DNA of 64,000 nt from Lumbricus rubellus (GCA_945859605.1 OX243811.1:66130395-66194394); one strand, 5' to 3'. Positions 1 through 12,666 are shown, counted from the stretch's first letter. The notes: generated by a model from the sequence alone, not told the origin. Program-made: numbers and translations.

Positions 1-546
1 ATATAATACTGTTGCCGTCCATGCAGCCTAGAACGGCGTCCAGGGACTGCTGCAAAAAATAGATGCCTGGACGTCGTCCATGGCCGTCCATCCACACTTT
101 AAGCCGTGCGATTACGATTTGCTTTTATAGTCTCAGTCTGCATCCCTGCCTCAGCGAACTGATTATGGCTTGTTTTGATGCGCCTTTTTATTTGCATATA
201 ATAATTAATGTATTATATCCCATCAACTGAAGACGATAATATATTAGCCCTTTAATGCCGAGAAGGTAGTGAAATGTATAGGAAATCCTATACCCTCCTT
301 ACAACTATGATTATGTGGTGTTACTTTCAACGATAATAACATGTTAAGTAAACGCCTTCAATTACCCATAAACAATCGGCTTGTTTATAGATTTATAGAT
401 AGTCATGCGTTCAACACTTTGAGAGACACTTAAAACGCCTTATCAAGACTGTCTTAGTATAAAAATTAATACTGAAGGCAAACAAACATGAATGCATATT
501 ATATGCACTTGCAGGCCTATATAGATGCATGCATGCATAACTTTGA

Positions 547-680
547 ATATATATATATATATATACACATGTGTGCGCGTGCGTATATGTAGGCCTAGGT
601 GTGTTACACACTGTGTGTATGGCCTATGCGTGTGTGTGTGTGTGTGTGTGTCTGTGTGTGCGTGTATGTGCGCGTGTGTG
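547..680. repeat. (AT)n and (TG)n microsatellites
   Basis: An AT run at about 547-566 is followed by a TG-rich run from about 629. Short frames across them are low-complexity artefacts. Confidence 0.9.
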
Positions 681-1017
681 CATAAATGCGGAAGGTCGAA
701 TATGATTAGTAGGCCTACTTATAATAAAAGTGCTGGTTTTGTTGATGTATACGATGCAGTAAAGTATAATACAAGCAATAATAAATTATTATATCTACCG
801 AGTTAGTTTTTGGATGATAATAACCAAAGAAACGTTTAACAATAACAGACTGCTCACTGCTGCTCTTGAGCGTCGCCAAGTCGCCAAGCTGGCAACACAA
901 GCGCATATGAGCAGATACATACATGTGATTGTGTGTGCAAGTATTTTAAAGATGAAAATTGCTAGATGACTATGGATGCATGTAGGGGTGAGTGCCAAGT
1001 GGACGTTTGCAATTATA

Positions 1018-1275
1018 GACCTACCACATTATTGTAGCCCTATTATAAGCCTACCACATTATTATAGTTCTATTATAAGCCTGCCACATATTAAAGGCCT
1101 TCCACGTGCATATTATAGGCCTACCACATATTACAAACATACAGCACATTATCATAGACTGTAGGCCTTCCACATAAATTATAGGCCTACCACATATATA
1201 ACTTTATACCTGCCACATGCATATGATCGGCTTACCACATATTACTGGCCTACCACCTATAATAGGCCTACCAGT
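1018..1275. repeat. Degenerate tandem repeat built on TAGGCCTACCACAT
   Basis: The phrase TAGGCCTACCACAT recurs roughly every 25-35 bases, with variants such as AAGCCTACCACAT and AGGCCTTCCACAT. This is a local tandem array that has incorporated the TAGGCCTA palindrome found throughout the window. Confidence 0.75.
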
Positions 1276-1493
1276 TCATAACTACAATGCAACATAGAGG
1301 ATTAGATAGGCACAGTTTGTTTGCCTATATATACTGCTACCGATTTAATATTATATCCAATGTAATTCCTTGAACAGCAACATTCTGTCTAAACACAGAG
1401 CCTATCGAAGCAAAGACTAGCACATTAGCTTTGTTTGGGTATTTAGCCAGCCACAGTAGAAGCTCTTCAAAGCGTAAGGATAAGTATAATGGT

Positions 1494-1830
1494 GATTGTA
1501 AAAAGAAAGATACAGGTCAGGTAGACCTTTAAGTTACGATATATGTAAAGGTAAAGATAAATGTCAAGGTAAGGGTAAATGCTGAGATGAAGATAAAGGT
1601 ACGTGTAGGCTAAAGATGAAGATTAAGGTATACTGGGTGAGAAGTAGGGATAAGGGTAAACGCGAATGCGAAGGTAATTGTAAAGGTATAATTATGTAAT
1701 GTAGAAGGTAAATGCCAAGGTGAAGGTAAAGGTGAAGTCATAGGGAAGGGTAAAGGCACAGAGTGAATTAAGGTGAGGTAACGGTAAAGAATGGCGACAA
1801 AGGTGAGGGTAAAAAATGAAGGTTAAGACA
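1494..1830. repeat. Degenerate hexanucleotide GGTAAA array
   Basis: Variants of GGTAAA, GGTAAG, GATAAA and GGTGAA repeat in near-register over about 330 bases. The array is heavily mutated and therefore probably old. There is no coding signal. Confidence 0.75.
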
Positions 1831-2596
1831 ACACAATCTTTAACGCTCATCTGTATAGAAACCTTTCCGAAGAGTGTTCTTCTCAATAATTGTAAAGATG
1901 GTCCGAGGATAATTATCACTATACCACAATTCTCGACTTGTGGTTAAACTCTAGCTAGTAATAAAGTCTCTGAGGAATCCTAAATTATACCTCGGGACAA
2001 AAAATTTACCATTTGCCATTTTAAAAATGAGTGAATGTAAGTAGAAAATTTCAATCTTTTACCGTAACGTAGGCCTACAATGAATGACCTCAACTTACAT
2101 CATAGGTCATGAAAAACGCCATTCTGGTTAAATGTGAAATGCCTAATGTTTGTGCAAACTTCCTGAATGCGAATGGGTGTTGTGTATGCATAGATACGAT
2201 TCTGTTACGTGCCTTATGCACACTTGGCGATCATGAGTCCTATGCATGAAGTTGGCATGCAAATACTAACTCTGTAGATATGGCTGGCTTCTCTGCATCC
2301 AATATCAACAAACCCCAGTCAGTCAGTTCCAAGCTAAGACCTTCATTTCAAGCTTCTGGTTAATTATTATAGAAACTGCAAGAGAGAGAACAGATCTGAG
2401 AGTTTCTTGGATAAAGATAGGCCTAGTTGTAGCTATTGTTTCGTTTTAAAGTTTTACTTTTAAAACTAAAATTACTTTCAAATGATTAGACAAACTTAGG
2501 ATTGTTCACAAGAATATATTGCAAGATTTGTAAATGATTCGGTTAATACGTTAATCTAATCATTCATGAAAAGGTTAGTCAGTCAGTTATTCAGTT

Positions 2597-2684
2597 GGTC
2601 AGTCAGTCAGTCAGTCAGACAGTCAGTCAGTCAGTCAGTCAGTCAGTCAGACAGTCAGTCAGTCAGTCAGTCAGTCAGTCAGTC
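2597..2684. repeat. (AGTC)n microsatellite
   Basis: Nearly pure AGTC repeats, continuing in degenerate form to about 2760. Confidence 0.9.
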
Positions 2685-2882
2685 ATATTATATCCAATCA
2701 CTGACTTACGTTCTGACTGACTGATTGACTGACTGCCTGCTTGCCTGCCTGACTGACTGATTCACTCGGTTGGTGTCGAAAGTATAAACAGTCGTTTTTT
2801 ACTTCCTGGTTGTATGCAGGCTTCAGCTGTCTGTCTGCTTTGAACTCAATACCTCTCCGTACAACGTTGATCTATCTGCAAG

Positions 2883-3052
2883 TCTGTCTTTCTGTATGTC
2901 TGTCTATCTGTTTGTCAGTCTTTCTGTCTGTCTGTCTGCCAGTCAGTCAGTCAGTTCGTCAGTCAGTCAGTCAGTCAGTTAGTCAGTCAGTTCGTCAGTC
3001 TATCTACCTGTCAGACTGTCTGTCCGTCTGTCTGTCCGTCTGTCAGTCTCTT
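2883..3052. repeat. (CTGT)n / (CAGT)n compound microsatellite
   Basis: CTGT-rich flanks surround an AGTC-rich centre. The 92-residue frame across it is an artefact. Confidence 0.9.
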
Positions 3053-4712
3053 TCTATAGATCCACTGGAGGCCAGTTTACATACTTAACGCCTGATAAAA
3101 TATTCAACATTATAATTATTATAAGCCAGAGTGGGTGTTGCCACTTATGCAGCCAAGCGCTCATCGAATTGAAAACATAGACATGTTCAGACGAACATCG
3201 AACGATACACACGGACAAACACGCAGGAAAACATACAGACAGCCACACATACTTACAGACAGAAGTAGAGAGTGATGCAAATTTGGAGTAAAATAGTTTT
3301 GTGATTAAAAACCCGGATAATTATAAGCTTAGCCTACTTATGATCGAAATGTTAAAATATTAAGACAAATGGTGTTTTAAAAAGGATTTCGGTGATGCAA
3401 CATCAGTTATATCATGGTCAGGTTTCCAAATTGTGTTTTTTAAACGATTTACCGATGCATTCATGATAAACTGAAAAGTCACAGTAAGGAGATCCATTGA
3501 ATTGCTAAGCAGGTCGTTTGCTTCACAAAATACATTTTTAAAATTTCAAACCTATAGTTTGTGTGTAGGCCTATATACTGTCACAGATGGCAAAGATTGC
3601 TGTAGGTTATGTAATTCAACTCAGAAGAAGAAGAAGACTGTTATGATTTTTTTAGTAGACATCAGCAGGTATCATAGAATAAAAGCTAAAACATCTGTTC
3701 TGGTGAATGTAAGTAGAATTTGGAAAACTGAATAAGGTTGATGCAAATTAATTATCAAAGCGGACTTGATCGATAGTCATGCACTGTCGTAGGCTATATC
3801 GATGCGTGTCCACCGTGTCTTCTCATGTATTGGACCTTCCTACTGAAACAATAATAACAATATTATTCGCAATACTGCATTGCATGTATGAAACATTCTC
3901 AAAGTCACACAAGTCACACCTGTTTACAACTGTCTGGTATTTTACGTGTGACTGCCTGGCTGACTGTCTGACTGTCTGACTGACTGACTGCCTGCATTTC
4001 TCTGTTGTTTAACTTCATTTAATCCCAATGCTGCTTGTCAGTTGTAATTGAATAAACGCATATTATTACAGACCGAAGTAAAACATGTCAGCAAAAATGA
4101 TATTATTTATCTGCTTAGAGTGCTTGAGAACTTGTTGATGAGGAAGTAAAAACCATTCGACTGTTTATTGGATCATCCGAAGCCGACAATTATTTCAATT
4201 AGAGGGTCATTGCATTTAACGACGTAGATATAACTCCAAAATGACCGTTTTTACCCACCCATGGACCCATGGTGGCCAAAACCCTGTAACACTTCATGTG
4301 CACCCACCCACCTGGGTAGGGAGGATGCTAGCCTACGTAGGCCTACTTATTGTGACGAAAATCATTAGACAGCCTACTATGTGAACGCGCAATAATAATT
4401 ATAACCTAGAAGATGGGAATTAGAATTCTAAAATTTACAGAATGATTTATTTTAGCTTATATAAATGACAGTCATATTTGAATGAATTAATAGACCTACA
4501 AACGAATGAATGAATTATTTTCCCACTTTGGGCGCTGTTGAAATTTTTAAATTTCCTTGCGATTCCATAAATCTCAAGTAGGTTATAGGCCTATCTATAG
4601 TCTGTAATTACATTTCCATGTTCTAGTTAGACCTAATAGTAAATTATTAATAGAATATGGATCGCAATGACAGCTGAAAGTCAAAATGTTTTCTGTTTAT
4701 TTTCTTTGTTAG

Positions 4713-7700
4713 GGTGGCTGTAAAGATGGAGAATACCGCATCAACGAACTCGGTAAGAAGAACATTCACTTATAATCTTGCTCTTTAAGATTAAAGTAGG
4801 CCTATAAACTAACGAGACCTAAAGTTTAAAGTACGAACACAGTACTACCCGTGGTGTAGTGGGGGGGGGGGGGGACGCGGGGGGACGCCGTCCCCCCACT
4901 TTTTTCCAGGGATAATGGAATATTAATAGTAATAGGCTACTACTACTAATATTATTATTATAAAGAGCGTCCCCCCACTTCATAAAGAGCGTTCCCCCAC
5001 TTCATTTTTAGGACTACATCACTGAGTACTACGGAAAAGTAACAGTTAATATTAGAAGAGGTTGAATACATCATAAGGTTTAAGGTACAAGAAGGTTCAG
5101 GCATAGGCGTACGGGAGATTTCAGCAGTGTGGGGGGTGCAAAGATTTAACTTCTGCCCGAAAATATATTTTGTCCCAGGCAAAAAAGTTGACGACCTTTT
5201 TTTAGTCATCGGGGTGCGCTTGCCCAAAAAACCAGACTTGCCCGTTGCCCGAAATTTGGGGACCCTCCTGGTACGCCTATGGGTTCAGGTAGGACTAAGG
5301 GACATTAATATGACAAGAATATGGAAGTACATGTAGCCTATGTAATGTATACGTAAACTATAACCGTAGACCTAAGGTTTAAGAAAAAAATTGAATAGTA
5401 AGACTTAGCCTAGGGTAAGAAAATTAAATCTATTCCTGAAGGAAGGCTCAAGCGTTCAGGCCCCACGGTTTAAGAACATGAAGACTGAAATGAATTTTTT
5501 TCAGTCACGCTCTTGAAAGAGCTTGTTCAATGGTGTCCATGCCCATCAGAGACCCTATTGATCCGTCGCCTGATTTCTCTGTATGTCTCTGTGTGTCTCT
5601 AAGTCTGTTTGTCTGGCTGTCTCTCTCTCTCTCTTTCGCTCTCTTTCTCTCTGACTGCCTCTGTCTGTCTCCCTCTCTGTCTGTCTCTCTCACTCTCACA
5701 CACACACACACACACACACACACATCAAATCCTGCCTTTCTAACCGGGGTCGCTCGCACAGGTGACACTTCTGAAGCTGCTGAAAGAAGCGCATCATAAA
5801 AGGTCGAACACAACATAATACAATACAATTGTTTTATTCCAGTTACATCGTCGCCTGGAATGATCAACACCGAGATGACGACGAATTCCATGACAGAAAC
5901 GACCGTGGGCTGTGGCAACTGTAGCGAAAAAATTAAAGAGTGCATTCGCTGCGAGCACAGCAACAGCAGCTTAGTCTGCCAGAACTGCAGCCACGGTTAC
6001 CAGCTAACGGATGACAACCGTAACTGCACATTAGTGCCTCCTCACACCACTCCCAAACAAAGTGACAGCACAACTATAATCATCGCAGTCGTCGTCAGCG
6101 TCGGTTGTGTCATCATCATCGTCGCTATCATTGTCGCAATCGTGTTTGCTGCTCGGAAAGGGAAACTGGAGAAATGTCACTGCGCATGCGCGAGATCGAG
6201 GAGCCCTACTCCCCCGCCGATGCCTTCCGCTGACGATCTTGGAGTGTCGTTCAAGAAGGACGACAACGAAAGCGGAACAGGTCAACGAGTTGACCTACGA
6301 TACACAGAAGAACCAGTATGCCTATAAATTGGAAAATGTTTTTTTTACCCGGAATGTTTATCGACAGTGGGATGTTAAATTAGTTTTTGCACTGATCTCA
6401 TTCTCATAGTGTTGTTGAAACTTATTTTACAAATTTGAATTGATTCTTAGAGTCAATTCAAGGTGAATACAAGTCCAGTCGTGACACTCGTGTGAATGTC
6501 TTTGTAGATAATTTGCTGACTAATCTGCATCGCATTAGGGCCACGTAATGCTCTACATGATACCAAACCTTTGTCGCTTTTTTAATCATTAAGGTGTTAA
6601 TAAGTAATAACTTGATCTCTTTAATCTGTTGTAAATAATTTATTCAGTCTATTATTATAGCCTATGTTGTTTTTTTCTTTTCCAGGGAGTACCACAGAAT
6701 AGAGTGGAAAGTGTGCACTACGATCGCTTTGTAAGTTCTACTCAGTTTATCAACACATTCATAAACCATCATAAGACAGATTCAATCCTGTGAAATAGTT
6801 GCATTGCACTGTATTGTATCTCTAAATTTATACAGCGCCTCTCACAGTGCAAACCAATCAAAGGCGCTTCTAATTCGAGAGACTCAGAGAAAAGAAAGTA
6901 GTTTTGAGACAACGAAAGATGTGATTCGGGTTCCAGTTAATAAGTGATGGACCAATGAAGTCACAGCCCTGGAAGCGCGGGGCCCAAGGCGGTTGCCTCG
7001 CTCGCCTTGCCCAAAGGCCGGGCCTGATGGGGAGCCAGTGAAGGTGATCAAATATGAACGAAAAGATGTGGGACGAGCGAGGAAGCCGGGCTATGGCGGA
7101 TGCTTTTAAAACTGTTTGGAGTGCATGCATGGAAGAAACGAACTTTTGGAAGGAAGTACTAAACGAATAATATGCAGAACTTTTTCATGTCTAACCTTTT
7201 TAAAATTGTACAGATACCATTGTTGTATTTCTAAACGTACCATTTCTCGTTCGATTAGGCCACATGTCAGAAATTTGCGATAAACAATTTCGTCATTTGG
7301 ATATTACTCCGAATAAAACCGTTAAGTGGAAACACAAAATAATTAGAGTTATAAGCCTACGTTTACAAAAGAAGTTTAAAAAGCTGTACACAAGATAAAC
7401 TTTAATAGAGCAAACAGGAAGTCACCAACTTTTATCCTTTTTCGACTTTATAATTAATGGGTACCGTCTAAGTTCCAGAAATGAGTGTGGAGAGGGGGCA
7501 CTGTCACGAACAGCGATATTGATTAGGCTACTTGTGTAGTGGTACGTATAGCCTACAGGATATACTACGCATAAGGACAATGAAACTGATGATTTCATTT
7601 GTCTTTAGCAACACAGCGCATCAACCAATGGCCATCCAAAACAAAAACCGTAGCATCTAGCAATGCAGTAGCCTTTAGTAAAGTTAAACTAAATTTCTTA

Positions 7701-9990
7701 AATTATATGTTAAACTAGCTGTACCCGGCCACGCGTTGCTGTGGCTGAAAAGAGCGTCCAACCATCCCTCCCTAGTCCCTACCTAAATTCCCCTTCCCCT
7801 CCCCTCCTCCTCCCCTCCCCGTTTCCGTCCCACCTCCCCTTCCCCTTGACCTCTTCCTCCACCCGCTCCTCCTTTCCATCCCGCCCCCAGTCCCATTCCC
7901 TCCACTCCCTCCCTCCCTCTGCCTCCCTGCATCCCTGCCTTCTCCATCCCTCGGATTCCCTCCCTCTTTGTCCCACTCCCTTCCCTCCCTCTTCGTCCCG
8001 CTCCCTCTTCCTTCTTTTCTCCCTCACACCGTTCCTTCCCCACAGCGATAAAGTTGGTCATTCACGACTTTGGGGCGACTTTACAACGTGATTTCGCGTT
8101 TCGGAAATCTGGCGACTTTTGGGTGACTTTACAACGTGATTTCGGGACAAAGCGTTTCGGAAATCTGGCAACCCTGTGGTTTGTTGATTTGCGAATGGCG
8201 GTCGGATGGAATGAAAAGTTCACTTTTGTGGAAAAGATTGCGTTTTTCGGGGAAAAAGCATCTTACAACACGGTCCTATTGGAATGGAAGATTTTGGTAC
8301 ATTTTCAAAACAATCGGTGCGTAACTTTCCGAGAACACTGGCAACAAACTATTTGAAAGTTTCATTTTTATTTATACAGATTTTAAATTAAATTATATTA
8401 AATAGTCAAATTTTCAATTTTAAAACTGCTTATCAACCACATAGGCTATCAACTAAAGGCGTTTTAACCTTTATTACTGAAAATGAGTAAAATGTAAAAC
8501 ATGAATGACTCATGTGCGAAGACAGTTCAGAAAGTGGTACAAAGCCGATAACAACAAGGAAGTGACTTCATCAATTCCATAGGAACAGCTGTGAAAGCAC
8601 GTTCAACATCGTGCATAGGTTTTATTTGGATAAGCCTATATTGAAGATTATAAATTCTACTCATATTGGCATCCTGGTAATAAAAATACTAACTTGATAT
8701 TCGTGGCAAATGGGACAAAATTGATGATAAATTATTGATAAATTCAGTCGAATTGAGGCAGAACAGTTGCCTCGCAAAAATGGCTAAGTAGTGTATCGTA
8801 TCCACCTACAGCCTACAATATACAAACGAACGCATTAAATTAAGGCGATATCTCTCAGTGCAACTTGCAGTAATATCTTCCCAGCATAGAGCAACATCCC
8901 ATGCCCAGAAATTCCAGAATATCATGGGATTGTGACGGCATTTCCAAATGGGCTAATATATGTCCCATGTAACGTCCGTACGTGGAGTCAACCAGAATCC
9001 CAGAAAGCAGTGAAAATGCTAAATTGATCGAAATCACAAAAACGATCTTTTATCTAGGGTTGTAGGCCTAATCCCGAAAATTATACTATGCCGATGACAG
9101 AGCCTGACAATGCTCTGAATGTTACAGTAAAAATTATTTCTATGTTAGATTTGTGCAGATTGCTTCTCTGTAGGTCTGCTTAGAAATTTCCAAATTTCGA
9201 TCGGTGGAACTTCACTTTGGAGAATTGGATTTCGAGATTTTGATGTGTAGCCCGTATGGAAACAGGCCTATTGTCACATAGGCCTAATTGTAAAAAATAT
9301 CACAAACTGTAAGAATATTGTCATATACTGTAGCAATATTGTCACAATGCAGGAACAGTTCTCCTGCAACACAACTAAAGAAATATTGTCACATAGCCTA
9401 TTGTAGCGATACTGCCAAAAATTTTTTTTACATGTAGCCTACATATATAGCTGTAAGCCATTTAACAGAAGTAGGTCTACTGATTATGCGAATACTAGTT
9501 AATTATAGAAACGATTCTATAACCTGTCATTGTCCTGTGACAGATCGGGCCAGGGGAAGATGATGACGACGTTTACATGAACGATATTCCCATGGCCAAC
9601 ATTCCAGCCACAGTACAAGAAGAAGAAGAAGAAGACGACGAGTTATACGTCAACAACACTGGATTCAGTAGTCCAGCCAACCAGAGTAACGCCAACACAT
9701 CCAGAAACACGAAAACGACCCCAGTCGCAAGTAGCAGCAATACGAAAACGACCCCAGTCGCAAGTGGCAGCAAGCCACCACGACCGAAGCCAAAGCCCCA
9801 AACACCCGCAAAGCCCACGTCGGCTACGAAACCCAAGCTCCAACCAGAAGATAATAGAGTATCGATCTTCCCTCCTGAAGATCCCGATGAGATCTACTTA
9901 AACGAACAAGAACTGAAAGGCAATGATGACGACGAAGACGACAAAGAAGATTACGTCAACGCTGAGGATTACGAACCTGGAAAACGATAG
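4713..9990 (+). CDS. Single-pass membrane adaptor-like protein with four Y-x-N motifs (3' part of gene, four exons)
   Basis: Proposed exons: 4713-4752, 5843-6315, 6686-6730 and 9544-9990, each with AG before and GT after, and with phases that join (1, 0, 0). The ectodomain has Cys in GGCKDGEYRINEL, a CxxC and CxxC-x-NCSHGY pattern, and N-x-S/T sites. A strong transmembrane helix starts at TIIIAVVVSV. After it come KGKLEKCHCACARSR, whose clustered cysteines suggest palmitoylation, and PTPPPMP. The last exon encodes an acidic tail with VYMND, LYVNN, IYLNE and DYVNA plus a proline-rich PPRPKPKPQTP stretch. Y-x-N is the known GRB2 SH2 ligand core, PxxP suits SH3 domains, and acidic residues before Tyr suit tyrosine kinases. 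Function as a LAT/PAG-type signalling scaffold is inference. The 5' end is missing, and the stop follows EPGKR at 9988-9990. The internal Met at 5860 is not the true start. The last intron hosts a Helitron; a decayed copy of the last exon lies at 23186. Confidence 0.72.
4849..5024 (-). mobile_element. hAT-type MITE, copy 1 (8-bp target duplication)
   Basis: A 176-bp element with ends CCGTGGTGTAGT and GACTACATCACTG, flanked by perfect 8-bp duplications AGTACTAC (4841-4848 and 5025-5032). It carries G/C-runs and a repeated AAGAGCGTYCCCCC module. It is the reverse complement of the element at 51008-51182. It lies in the intron between the first two recognised exons of the adaptor gene. Confidence 0.85.
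5102..5281. mobile_element. Second hAT-type MITE (8-bp target duplication)
   Basis: A 180-bp element with inverted ends CATAGGCGTACGGGAG and the complement of CTCCTGGTACGCCTATG, flanked by perfect 8-bp duplications GGTTCAGG (5094-5101 and 5282-5289). It contains the motif GACGACCTTTTTTTAGTC, which is tandemly amplified at 60270-61150. Confidence 0.82.
5600..5723. repeat. (CT)n/(CA)n low-complexity tract in intron
   Basis: A CT-rich tract grades into CA repeats shortly before the acceptor of the 5843 exon. Frames across it are artefacts. Confidence 0.85.
6825..7135 (-). mobile_element. LINE-like 3' fragment in adaptor-gene intron
   Basis: The reverse strand contains FDHLHWLPIR, a phrase common near the end of LINE reverse transcriptases. 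It then shows the GAGGCGCTGTATAAATT tail module seen in several repeats in this window. The reading frame is interrupted and incomplete, so this is a dead fragment. Assignment to a clade is not possible by eye. Confidence 0.5.
7715..8380 (-). mobile_element. Non-autonomous Helitron
   Basis: On the reverse strand the element begins A|TCTGTATAAATAAAAATG at 8380. It ends with a GC-rich hairpin region, GCCGGGTACAG, then CTAG followed by T at 7715. A|TC...CTRR|T borders without target duplication are diagnostic of Helitrons. It contains a 250-base C/T-rich tract (7760-8040) and no helicase. It lies in the large intron 6731-9543. The proline/serine-rich and glutamate/glycine-rich frames here are composition artefacts. 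Confidence 0.75.
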
Positions 9991-11249
9991 ATGTATAATT
10001 TATGCTTTAACTTACGGAATGATTTTTCGGCCATCTTTTTTCGCAGGTCGATTTCAGGCAAATTGCGCGTGCGCGCAGGCGCAAGTCAATCTTTATGGTA
10101 TTTCTATCGCGCTATTTCTTTTGTCGGTCAGAAAGGGGTCTGACTGGTGTCTTGTAATGGAAATGCAAGTTTATGCTTATGGCAGTGGGGTGTGTGCCTT
10201 GATGTAGAAGAGCGCTTCAATCTATCGAAGCCTACAACAGTTTTGCGAATGTGTTGGTTCACTGCTAGAGTGTTGTTTGTAGGCTTTCAATTTTTGTTGG
10301 GCCTATGAGGCCTATTGTTAGGAGGAGCAGCAAGCTAGGCTCCTCTTTGGTGTGTACTTTCGGGGGGGGACGCTATATACATTTTAAATACAATCTAATG
10401 TTAGCGGTTAGTTGATAGCCTATCGTAATAAGCAGAGAACTAGAACTTGGAAGTCCTTTAGGCTTAGTGGATCGAAACCTTATGACCAGAAAGTTTACCT
10501 GCAGAAATTCAGTTTCCATTTCGCGTTCCACGAAGTCATTTTCTAGTAGCCTACAACGTATTGTAATCGTAATCAGAAGCATTAATTTTATAGGCAACGA
10601 AACTATATGCTAGTAGTCCAAGCTATTTCGTCTTTCAAAACACTAGGCGGCTAGGCCTATTTTATTTCGAACAATAGGCCTACCTTTGGGCTCATTTTCT
10701 TGCCAACCACATAGCCTATTGGCTGATATAATGATAATTGTCGTCGTTGTAATTTCTGCTGTCGATGATGATGCCGACAATACGGATGGACTAATCATGT
10801 TGCCAAAACAAAAACAACGACAATAGTCATTTCCGGTTTAGCGTTTTGAAAGATACGACAGAATAGTTGTGTGAATATTAGTTTATGATATGGTCTGATT
10901 GTTGCAGCTACTTAACTTTCAACCTGCACGTTTCGTCGTTTCTGTGTGAACACAGTAGTAGCTAATTACGACGAGAGATTGTCTACAATTCGGTTATAGG
11001 TCTGCCTCATTTCAGAAGTGCTCGCTAAAGCAGAGCAAATAGTTATGTCCATAACTGCATTTCAATTACATCATCCTTTTCTGAAGTGCACGCTAAAGCT
11101 TGGCAAACATGAGGGACCATACGTATCGTTGAAGAAATGTTGTAGGATTTCATGTCCTATGATAATTGCAACCGCCTACACCTTAGAGGCTTAGATGCAA
11201 TTTGGTTGCTCAGTAAAAGTTGCCAAACTGCAGTGCAGGCCTCTATATA
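9991..11249. other. 3' flank of adaptor gene; no gene seen
   Basis: The first 270 bases align with unit B downstream of its pseudo-exon. Beyond about 10265 the sequence is private to unit A. No convincing exon or clear polyadenylation signal was identified. Confidence 0.5.
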
Positions 11250-11271
11250 TCTATATTAATAAAGAGAAGAT

Positions 11272-11348
<77 letters not shown>

Positions 11349-12476
11349 GTGTTTGACCGGAATGCATTTCAACAGTTTTTGACCTTTTCACTCCAAACCT
11401 TCACTACTGTGTAGGTCTCGGCATGAGACGCAAAGTCGAGGGGTTGGCGATTCTCCACCACCATGGGGGTCAGGGTGAGGGGTGAAACCCCCCAATTTTT
11501 TTTCACAAAAACGCAGCTATTTTTTTCTAACTTTGTACCCAGACAGAGGACCATCAGAACCACACGGTAGAGGGGTTGGCTAATCTCTACCACCATGGGG
11601 GCCAGGGTAGGGGCAAAAACCCTACGTTTATTAAACACCTTTTTAAACGCTTGCATGGCCATTATATAAACGCAGCTGATGTGAGTGATGTTCCAATCCG
11701 CTTTGCTATAAAGTCCTACAATAATTGGCCTACCGGTGGAGGTCGGAGTTAGTGGGGTTGGGGTGGGGAGGGGTTTCGTGAGAGATGGGGTGGAAATTTT
11801 TCCCCAGAAAACCCTAATATCACGGGTGGCGTACCGGTGGAGAGGTCGGAGTGCGGTGGGGTGTTGTCGGGTGGGTGAGTTTGGGGTGTGTTGGTGGAGG
11901 GTGTGGGGTGGGGTGGGGTTGGGTAGGAGCTGGCTTGGGCTGGGGGGTCGAGTGGTGGGGTGGAGGGTAGAGGTGAGTGTAGGGTGGGTGGAGGTGGTAG
12001 GTGGAGGGTGGAAGGGGTAGGATGGGGCGGGTGAACGGGGTGGGGTGGTGGGGGTGGGGCGCGGGTTTGGGGTGGAGGTGGGAATGTGGTAAGAGTGTGG
12101 GGTGGAGGTGCCGTGGAGGGGTGAAGCGGGGGCGGATGGAAGGGGTGGGGTGGAGGTGTGGTGTGGGTGAAATGGGTGGGATGGGGCGGGTGAACGGGGT
12201 GTGGTGAGGGTGGGGGTGGGTGAGGTGGAGGGGTGAAGGTGTGAAGCGGGGGCGGGTGGGGGGGTGGGTGTACGGGGTGGGGTGGAGGTTTTTGAGGTGG
12301 GGTGTGGTGAGAATGGGGTGTGGTGAGAATGGGGTGGAGGTGGCGTGGAGGGGTAAAGCGGGAACGGATGGAAGGGGTGGAGTGTACGGGGTGGGGTGGA
12401 GGTGGGGTGTGGTTTGGTTGTGGCTTGAGCGGGTCTAATCCTAAATTTCCCGGGCAACGCCGGGTACCCCAGCTAG
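11250..12476 (+). mobile_element. Non-autonomous Helitron with G-rich body
   Basis: The 5' border reads A|TCTATATTAATAAAGAG and is followed by a long CTGT run (about 11271-11348). The 3' border is a CCCGG...CCGGG hairpin, then GTACCCCAGCTAG|T. The body from 11730 to 12420 is extremely G/T-rich on this strand. No helicase was seen. It falls in the part of unit A absent from unit B. The 362- and 290-residue proline-rich reverse frames and the glycine/tryptophan-rich forward frames are artefacts of composition. Confidence 0.78.
11271..11348. repeat. (CTGT)n microsatellite inside Helitron 5' end
   Basis: About 20 near-perfect CTGT units lie directly after the Helitron 5' terminus. Confidence 0.95.
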
Positions 12477-12514
12477 TAATTATATAATTAAGCTCCTTAA
12501 AACTTTTTTGTTTC

Positions 12515-12600
12515 ACCGTGGTTGGACTGGGAGCGCTTCTGAGTGGATTTCTTGAAGAGTCGCTATATAAATTCGTGAAATGAATGAATGAATGAATATA
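12515..12600 (+). mobile_element. LINE/SINE-type 3' tail
   Basis: Reads GGAGCGCTTCTGAGT, then CTTGAAGAG and GCTATATAAATTC, then a GAAT-repeat tail. The same module ends the LINE fragment at 26487-26690 (reverse strand) and occurs near 46555 and 46890, so it is a shared retroposon 3' end. Confidence 0.6.
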
Positions 12601-12666
12601 TCCGACGTTTTTTGGGGTCATGAAACAATAATATTCTTAAGCTACACAGTTAATTACCCACAAACG

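Larger units (their letters stand above)
1..4712. other. Non-coding region upstream of the first recognised exon
   Basis: No exon with convincing coding character was found here. The 5' exons of the membrane-adaptor gene, including its signal peptide, should lie here or left of the window but I could not place them. The stretch holds AT and TG microsatellites (about 547-664), degenerate tandem repeats at 1018-1275 and 1494-1830, AGTC/CTGT repeats at 2597-3052, and many TAGGCCTA words. Confidence 0.6.

Noticed and set aside
3502..3735. Possible exon with DGKDCCRLCNSTQ
   Set aside because: Cys-rich, but no acceptor/donor pair in a compatible phase and a lysine-rich simple tail. Not strong enough to add to the adaptor gene.
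7741..8091. Proline/serine-rich 116-residue protein
   Set aside because: It is a translation of the C/T-rich tract of the reverse-strand Helitron.
11369..12621. 362- and 290-residue proline-rich proteins
   Set aside because: They are translations of the G-rich body of a Helitron and have no homology-like features.
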